Below, one piece after another: positions 57,076-64,000 of a DNA stretch of 64,000 nucleotides. A program made the translations under genes and the position numbers. Position 1 is the first letter of the stretch, and each line of letters begins with the position of its first letter. Location of the stretch: assembly GCA_034440635.1 (NCBI GenBank), contig JAOTON010001526.1, positions 3,109,001 to 3,173,000 on the forward strand. Direction: 5' to 3'. The stretch comes from Lepas anatifera. Taxonomy: Eukaryota; Arthropoda; Thecostraca; Lepadidae. The notes beneath the pieces are model-generated. The model was not told the origin of the DNA, ran no database searches, and saw only the letters and a list, made by a program, of their open reading frames with translations.

Positions 57076-60000
57076 TTCCCCACTGTTCACGACTTTGATA
57101 GCCCATCAGAATAATAAAAGAGTAAAAAACGAGTATCTAATCCAGAATATCGAAACATAATGACGAAACAAAGACAAGAAAGAGATAATAACATAATAGT
57201 TTCTTGCATTTGGCCCGTTGGCTGCTGGACAAGCACCACATTATAACACAACGCCGTTGTTGTTTTGTAACAACAATGATTCTCAGAAAAAAATTCCATA
57301 AAACACAAATTACCAGACATCTTCTGCAGGGAAATCATTTAGACCTCTGGTTTTCCATGAAAAACCGTCAGGAAACCATCAAAAGATAGGGGTTTTCACC
57401 TCCAGAACGTGGTTCTTAGAGGTATTTTTTCGAAAATTTTAACACGTAATGTCAATGGGAGAATTTGTAAGGGTTTGCTGGACGCGTGATTTTGACCAAA
57501 CCATGACGTTTAAGCTCAATTTTTTTGCCGATCCATAGAGAATAAACTCCGTTCTTTCTTTTAAAACCAATTTTAGTGTTATTTTTTAGGTTTATAATAA
57601 CGAATAACTTGTTCAAATATGTGCTATAATCCTCTAGATGCCCGCTTCGAGTAGAATGCCAGACTGCTCAACCAATCAGAAGGCTGAATGCTACCATATG
57701 CTGCCAGAACCCTCCAGAATGCTACCATATCCTCAAATGCTGCCAAGTCAGGCAGTCAGCTGGCTGTCATGTCCGAACCGTATCTATAGGAACCGTGGTC
57801 GGGACTGGCCGGGCCCTGTATATCCGGCAAATTTGGCTGTCGCCCAAGGCCGCTGTCGCCGATTCTCACTGTCCCATGCTCACTGTCTGGGGTCATTGAA
57901 CTCCGCAGTGATGCAGTAGAAAAACAGCAAAGGAACGTGACTACTAATTAGACAATTGTGATTACTTATTTCCTTCGCCAGAAAGTCTTATCTATTGAAT
58001 CGTCTAACGTGACATAGGCGGGTCTAGGATTTCCGATTGCGTGAAAAAAGGAGCGTTTAAGCTGAGGCGCCATCGGAACCATGAGGAAGCCTTTTTGTAC
58101 GGAAAAACCTATTGTGGGGGCGCGGTACCTGCATACTGAGGGGATGGGAGTGGAAGGGGCAGTTTATAGGTGGCGCCATCCACATTTCAGGGGCCCGTGA
58201 CCATTTCAGATGGAGGCGGGAGTTTATGGAATGTGGGGGGAGAGGGTGTCAAGTGGCCCCTTGCCTCCTGGATCTGTCTGTGTATCGAGGTTTTTAGCGG
58301 CGTAAGGACCCGGCTCCCTGGGAACTCCCAGGAAAAAAAGCTAGTTTTTTTGTTTTCTCGGCGGCTGCTGGAGTTCCTATTTGGTAGACGTTATCTGTCG
58401 CACAGAATATTTGCACTAGCCAAGTTCTGTCGCAATCCCTGCTTGGCGAATTGGCGGATTTTTCCACCCCTGGTCGTTTTGATTTAAGGATTCTAGTCTC
58501 CAAGCCATTCTTCAGATGACACATTTTTAGAAAACAGCCTTCTCAATCAGTTCTGCTAACATGTTGGCTTGTTTTCAGGCAGCTCCAGAGAGCCATTGCT
58601 CGGTGCACTGCCGCTTGTAACATTTTAACCTTTCAAACAAAGAATTTCGGGTCAGACAATTGACTGAACGACGGGTGGAGATCCCGGCGGCGGGGAGGGG
58701 AAGGGTCAGGCCCCTTGAATTTTGGGTCTCTCATAGGGTTTGTTTATGGTTTGTATTATAGGGTTAGTGTTCACCCTTCCAGGTATCCCCCCGCCTGGAC
58801 CGAGAAGAGATATCCAGCCAAAGCCTTAGCGGCACGGATTCGCCATTTGCAGCGGCGTTTATGCGGAAAACACATTAGAAGTTCTAACCTGAAAATAGTG
58901 AGTACTCCGTCGCTGAAATACGTATCATTCTCATCATTCTGAATGAAAATGACATTTTCATTCAGGCTCGTACCAGTGCGATTCACGCAGCCTCTCCATC
59001 CGACAGCCTGCTTCAATGGTGGCCAAACGCAGCTTCAAAGAGCCAATAAACCGCTCAGTGGACTGCTCCAAACATCCAGAAACCAGCGTAATGCGCAGTA
59101 TCGGGGCAGCTTTGATGTACGAATAAACAAATTATGGTTTTCTGGTGAAATATAGTGTTCAAGTTAGCCTGCACATAGAATTGCTTTTTACTCCGTGCCC
59201 TGCTTGATAACTGGGAACATTGCAACGGACAGATACGAGATATGATCGAAAAACACCTTTTGAAACCACAATTACCTATGTACCTGCCTTAATTATGCAC
59301 ACATTATCAAATTTAAAGCCAAGACGGACGCCCCAGATAAATCGGAAGCTGATATTGTTTTCATATGTCTTACTTGCACTAGCCCGACGCCATAAAATGC
59401 AGGGAGCGTCTTACCTAACAATGGTAGGTAAGACGCAGTGCGGTATACAGCTGCGCGGAGTCACACTGCGCTGATCTGTGCAAATCTGCAACCTTCCACT
59501 TGGTGTATTGGCAGCTTGTCATAAGCCAAAACTGCTGTGCAGTGCAAACCGGTGTCTTCCACTGTGACGTCAGCGCCAGAAAACAGCAGACTGGCAGCCA
59601 GCAACAGCTGTCAGCGGTGACTTGTACCGCTCTTTGGAAGTGCAACAGTGTTAAACTTTGGAGATGTGGCAGAATGAATCTAGACGGAAATAGATGTTTC
59701 GGGGTGACATTTTGGTCAATATTGTCTTATTTTCGGCTTCATGCTGCAATGAAGAAAGTGCAAGCCGAAAAACAACATTCTTGGCGCAAACAAACACTTT
59801 CAATACCAGTCATGGAAATGCATATAAATGCACACTGTGATTGTATAGCAATCAGACCATTTTTAACATGTTAACTGGGGGCCATTTTCCCCCCAGTCGG
59901 CCGAAATGCCCCCCCAGTGCCAGGAAATTGGCCCCCAGTGAAATAGACAGGAGAAGACTTAAACTTCAACAAAGGCAAACTCACCTAACGAAAATAAGAC

Positions 60001-60525
60001 ATAACACCACCCGATAATAATAATTTAGTTTTATACCTGGTGCCAAATTGGCCATTGCACAAAAATTCTGTTAGAAATTTGTCATCCGTGGCTTTCTCCT
60101 CCATCGTGCGAAGACGAAACAAAGCACGTAGTCACGGGAAATCCTGGCAAAGCAGCCTCAGCATCAACTAATCACAACGCTGGAGATGAAAGATGGCCTA
60201 CAACCAATCAAAAATCATGTTCTATCCGACCGGAAGCCCACACTCCAGCCAGTATCGTGAGATTGTATGATGTATATCATTTCACACGCGGTCAGTTGTA
60301 AGCGCTTGGAGCTCATTCGCGGATTGGACGGGACACGGTGTAGTCAAAGCGCGTAAGACTGGTTGATGGTGTGACGGTGTGAAGTGCTTAGCCTTTTTAC
60401 TTATTATTGTGGTGGTAGCATACATAAACGTCACCACCGGCAAAAAAGTGAGGAGGCCAGCCAAACTTCAACCTGATGCTGACAACAAACTTTCCACGTT
60501 AGTACCGAAAACTGTTCGAATTTGG
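57076..60525. other. Gene-poor stretch
   Basis: No gene recognised in 3.4 kb. A perfect 12-bp inverted repeat (gcgtcttaccta / taggtaagacgc, 59406-59417 and 59425-59436) and a CpG-poor frame at 59500-59874 are the only visible items. The plus frame at 60379 begins GTG and encodes a signal-peptide-like stretch but has no ATG. Confidence 0.35.
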
Positions 60526-60656
60526 GGTCCTCGTTGCCTTCCGCAGCGGCTGGTTATACAAATCTCCGGTTTTCTCCCATTTTGACTGAAATCAGGAAAT
60601 TGCTGGTCAAGAAGTGGGCGGGGGGGAGGCCCTGGCTCCCCCTTTTCCGACGCTTG
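60526..60656. repeat. Dispersed repeat C, copy 3
   Basis: 'gttgccttccgcagcggctgg', 'ttttgactgaaatcagg', 'agtgggcggggggga'. Same orientation as 7196-7336. Confidence 0.6.
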
Positions 60657-60827
60657 TTGTAGCATACGTTAAATGTATAGTGAGATTGCTGCATCAATTT
60701 GTTCTGCAAAGACGATAAGTTGTTAGCTTGCCTCTCTCATCGATTCTTTGATGTTGAAAATCGGGAGAGATTATTTTATAGAGATTATATATTCGGCCAC
60801 AGCCCTTCGTTAGAATCATCAAACTGT

Positions 60828-60902
60828 CTCCCGAGAAACCTTTCAAACAAGGAAAGAGCTGGCGACGCCATATAACCCTGACAGTCGGTGCGTCGATAAG
60901 CC
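60828..60902. repeat. Dispersed short repeat E, copy 2
   Basis: Close match to 32151-32226 in the same orientation. Confidence 0.55.
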
Positions 60903-61113
60903 TAACCAATTTTAAACTGGTTGTTGTACTACATTCCCTCGATGGTTTTGAAAACAACAGCCACACATCATGGTAGGTATGTACTTAAAGAATTATCTCG
61001 ATTTAGCCTATAAAGCAATTGTGTTCGATACTTGAGGAATTTACTTACCTTGCCACGCTCAGAAAGAAAAATAAGAAAATAACCTTTTCATTTGGAATAC
61101 ACTGCAGCAGCGT

Positions 61114-61923
61114 CAGGGCTGCCAGGTTAACCATTTTGTGGCCAAATATCTCGAATTGGGCCTTTTTGTCGTGTTTTGCCCTTTCTTGGAACCTGGCCTT
61201 TTTCCCCTTTTTCTAGCAGCTGGCACCTGATGTATTTCTGGTTTGTCCCTTGTATAGATATAGCCTATTTTGACCTCTTCCGCTCTGAATACGATATTCC
61301 GACACCGAAAAAGCAGCAGAGCAGCAGAAAAACTGGTATGGTGGTGGGAGGGGAGGGACCGAACATTGTTAAAAACAAGATCCACAAAAATTATGGCCGC
61401 CGAAAACTGGACGCGAAGGATGCGATAATATAGGCGCCTTTTGGGTGAAAAGTTGATGGCAAAGTGCGCCCTCTGACTCAGTTTGAGGCTCCGCATTTCC
61501 CCACTTACCAAAATCCTAGATTTACCACTGTTCAAGAGCAAACAAATGCATAATTGGAAAAGAGAGAAAATATTGAATTTTAGCGGGGTGTGGTGCGGCC
61601 AAGATGATTAATGATGTTAACAAATGTTCCGGTTATGTGGATAAAATAATTTGCTGGTGACGCGGGATTGGCTTCCTATAAGATGATTAGTGTGCTAAAA
61701 ATATATTGCGTCAAGTCAATATCAAACTGTCAACAATTAGTTTTAAACAGTGATACAAGTCGCTTTTCTGTGGGCTAATGACTACCGATAGGGTTTTTTA
61801 GCCTCAAATCTGTCTTTTGTGGTATTTATTCGGCTATTTTAGTGAAAATCAATTTTTGCCCCTCTTTGGCCCTTTTTCTGACTCGGTTTGATCTTTTCTG
61901 CCGAAAAAAACTTGGCAGCCCTG
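61114..61923. mobile_element. hAT-like non-autonomous element, 810 bp
   Basis: Starts CAGGGCTGCCAGGTT; from the other end CAGGGCTGCCAAGTT. Flanks agcagcgt (61106-61113) and ggcagcat (61924-61931), 6 of 8 identical. Longer than the MITEs, but the 142-codon minus frame (61113-61541) shows no transposase motif. Confidence 0.78.
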
Positions 61924-62164
61924 GGCAGCATCTATAATCTGGTTTAAAATGGAATAACACAAAAATTGAGAAACATTTTTTAACACTAAAGCGTCTAAGT
62001 TTTATTAAACACCCCTGAAAATGGGGTATTGATCCCCTGAAGACACTATAATGGCCAGCACAAGAAATGCCCCCCCACTGACTTTTCCTTAAAAAATGCC
62101 CTGATAGCAATCCTGTCCCATAGACCACATCAACTTTTACCTGTATCTACATTATAGTGGTACA

Positions 62165-62242
62165 ACACCCGTCGGCACGATCATGGTCAATCCGTAGTGC
62201 AGACGACCGGAGGGAAGCGGGTTCGAGTCTCGGGCGGGGCTT
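62165..62242 (+). repeat. tRNA-related sequence, possible SINE head or tRNA pseudogene
   Basis: A-box-like 'tggtcaatccg' and B-box-like 'ggttcgagtct' in the right order, about 36 bp apart. The T-stem and acceptor stem do not pair properly, so this is not a functional tRNA gene. Confidence 0.35.
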
Positions 62243-62750
62243 ACTCTTCATTAATAGGAATTCTAGTTTCCGGATTACTGGCTTAATGTCAGAAATGGCG
62301 TATAATACGAGTCAGCTGTTTGAATTGAATTCACTACATGCATGTTGTCCGCTCATCTGTCAGTGCCTCAATGGATTTGCTGCCTGGCTCCAGGGGAATT
62401 TGTTGCCTGGTTTTGATATGTGAATGGCGTATTGTTTCTTCTCGATCAGCGTCCGCTCGAGTGTAAAATGCGGTATCCCAAAGTGATCAGAGGGGAAGGA
62501 TTCAGCTTTTCACTTTATCATATAAAAGATATTGATCTTGAGCATGCCAATATATTTTATAATTGATATTAGATACAAAAAGGCAAAAAATCGCGACAAT
62601 ATTTCGCTGTCACCAGCATCAACAGGTCTCAGAAGACGGAGAAAACATTTTAATTTATCCATTCGTACAGCTGGCTACTGCGAGCACCGGCATCGGCCAG
62701 CACGAACAAAAACGCCTTCGGGCAGCGGACCACCCCCTCCCCTATGAACC

Positions 62751-63129
62751 CAGTGGCGGATCTAGGCGGTAGATTTGGGGAAGGGCAAGCCAAAGTCGAT
62801 TAACAAAAAAAACGTTACACTTTGAGAGTATGCCACATTTTAACTAGACGGTAGGTTTCGGGGGTAAGCCCAAGAGTCGATAAGCAAACAAAAGACGCGT
62901 GGTGAAAAATGTGGCCACAGCATGCTTGTTTTTGCTATCCGAGGCCCAATATCTACACTGAAGATGACTGGTTCTGTTTGAAGTTGAGAGTTCAAGCAAC
63001 AAAACCTTGCTTATGAACTAAAGGAGTCTGAGCAAAGAGGGGGTCGACAGGTTTGAGGGGTGGGCAAAAACATAGTTTTGCCCCGAGTTATTCCCTTTGG
63101 TGGGGCATTTCGCCCTAGATCCGCCACTA
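62751..63129. mobile_element. hAT-like MITE, family H (copy 3) with perfect 8-bp target duplication
   Basis: 379 bp, CAGTGGCGGATCTAGG to CCTAGATCCGCCACTA. Identical tatgaacc at 62743-62750 and 63130-63137. Interior is the reverse complement of 2864-3247 and 47130-47529. The youngest-looking of the three copies. Confidence 0.88.
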
Positions 63130-63159
63130 TATGAACCCAATCCTGCAGAAGCAGGTACG

Positions 63160-64000
63160 CTCATATCTTCAGCATATCGCGTTCTGTCGCCCAGAGGTCA
63201 CAATGACGCTGTCAAGGTCACCCGGGTAACGTGCCCTCAGGCAGTTTGAGGTAAAACTTGACCGAGGGAGGAGAGACCAAGGCTTGCTAGCAATTGTGTG
63301 TGTATTACCACTGAGGCTTTGAATCACCGATTTCAAAGGCGAACTCCGGGAGGTGCGGTGGAATATAAATGGGAAAAGAATACGCCAATTTTTTACGACG
63401 GATTGATGCTATTGTGTTTGCTCTGAATAATAGCAAGATTTTTGAAGGTTTGTTGCTGGTTTTAAGATAAAACAACTTACTATCAGGGATGTGGATTTTT
63501 ATCTCTTTGGGAGTGCTCCGTCACCCCCAATGATATGCTAGGCACCCCAGTGGTGATTTGGGCACCCCTACGAAAAGGTAAAGCAGAATAATTATAAAAG
63601 TCCGGGAGTGGAGGAAACTATAAAAAAATACGTGTTCGAAATTACTATAGTGACATTCTGCATCTGACGTACAACTTAATCAACACTTTCCGTGGGCCTC
63701 CGAGCCATCTTCACCCTGGTGGGGAGGGGTGTTCAAACACTCCCCTCGAACTCGGCTCCTTTATAAGATATCGAAAAATGTCAAGCTGATGGAAAGCTCA
63801 TACAACTTATGAAGAAGTCCCATCGGACACTTTTTGGCTCAGGTTATTATTAAGGTCATGACAGGTCAAAGAAGGTGGCATGTAAAATAAAAGTTTCTGG
63901 GCTCTAGCGTCTTACAGAAATGAGATAGAATCATTTTATAGGCACCATTTACTTTTTTCGTCACAGAAAATTGAATGACGTATGATATGGCTATACTGGC
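63160..64000. repeat. Family F-like repeat fragments at the window end
   Basis: 'ccagaggtcacaatgacgctgtcaaggtcaccc' near 63191, 'gagccatcttcaccctggtgggga' near 63701 and 'ggtcatgacaggtcaaagaagg' near 63853 match the family F vocabulary. The last part resembles the reverse of 27840-28080. Runs off the window. Confidence 0.45.

Noticed and set aside
61113..61541. 142-codon minus frame as a hAT transposase
   Set aside because: No BED zinc finger, RNase-H-like or hAT dimerisation motif; it overlaps the element terminus.
62165..62242. Functional tRNA gene
   Set aside because: A- and B-box-like words exist, but the T-stem and acceptor stem do not pair; treated as SINE-like or pseudo.

Overview
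This is an invertebrate animal genomic window. The evidence is two intron-containing protein genes with canonical GT-AG splice sites, Metazoa-specific gene content (a Ryk/derailed receptor), long introns, and a dense load of eukaryotic transposons. The CYP2-clan P450 has crustacean- or insect-like wording, so an arthropod is my best guess (inference, not proven). Exons are clearly richer in G+C than the surrounding DNA.

Layout. 0-5.4 kb: dispersed repeats, no gene recognised. 5.5-7.45 kb, minus strand: a complete two-exon cytochrome P450 gene (492 codons after splicing). 10.6-22.6 kb, plus strand: eight exons of a RYK/derailed-type WIF-domain receptor pseudokinase, from inside the WIF domain to the stop codon. 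Its 5' exon(s) were not found. Its introns carry hAT-type elements and other repeats, and a 34-bp tandem satellite starts exactly at its stop codon. 23-35 kb: gene-poor DNA with satellites, microsatellites and dispersed repeats. 35.4-41.35 kb: one hAT-like non-autonomous element, broken by two later insertions. These are a Penelope-like retroelement fragment duplicated as a near-perfect inverted repeat (followed by a separate 107-bp palindrome) and a TTAA-flanked piggyBac-like element. 41.4-64 kb: small hAT-like elements with readable 8-bp target-site duplications, a second copy of the TTAA element, an exon of a P-element-type transposase, a 400-bp tandem repeat, and no other recognisable host gene.

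The two host genes have no obvious functional link: one is a membrane-bound monooxygenase, the other a Wnt-binding guidance receptor. The window is mainly a record of layered transposition. The most unusual items are (1) the inverted-duplicated Penelope-like element with hammerhead-like motifs at the junction to a second element start, and (2) a TTAA-element family holding about 20 exact AGGTCA nuclear-receptor half-sites per kb, repeatedly spaced as DR4. All repeat alignments, counts and splice junctions were made by eye.
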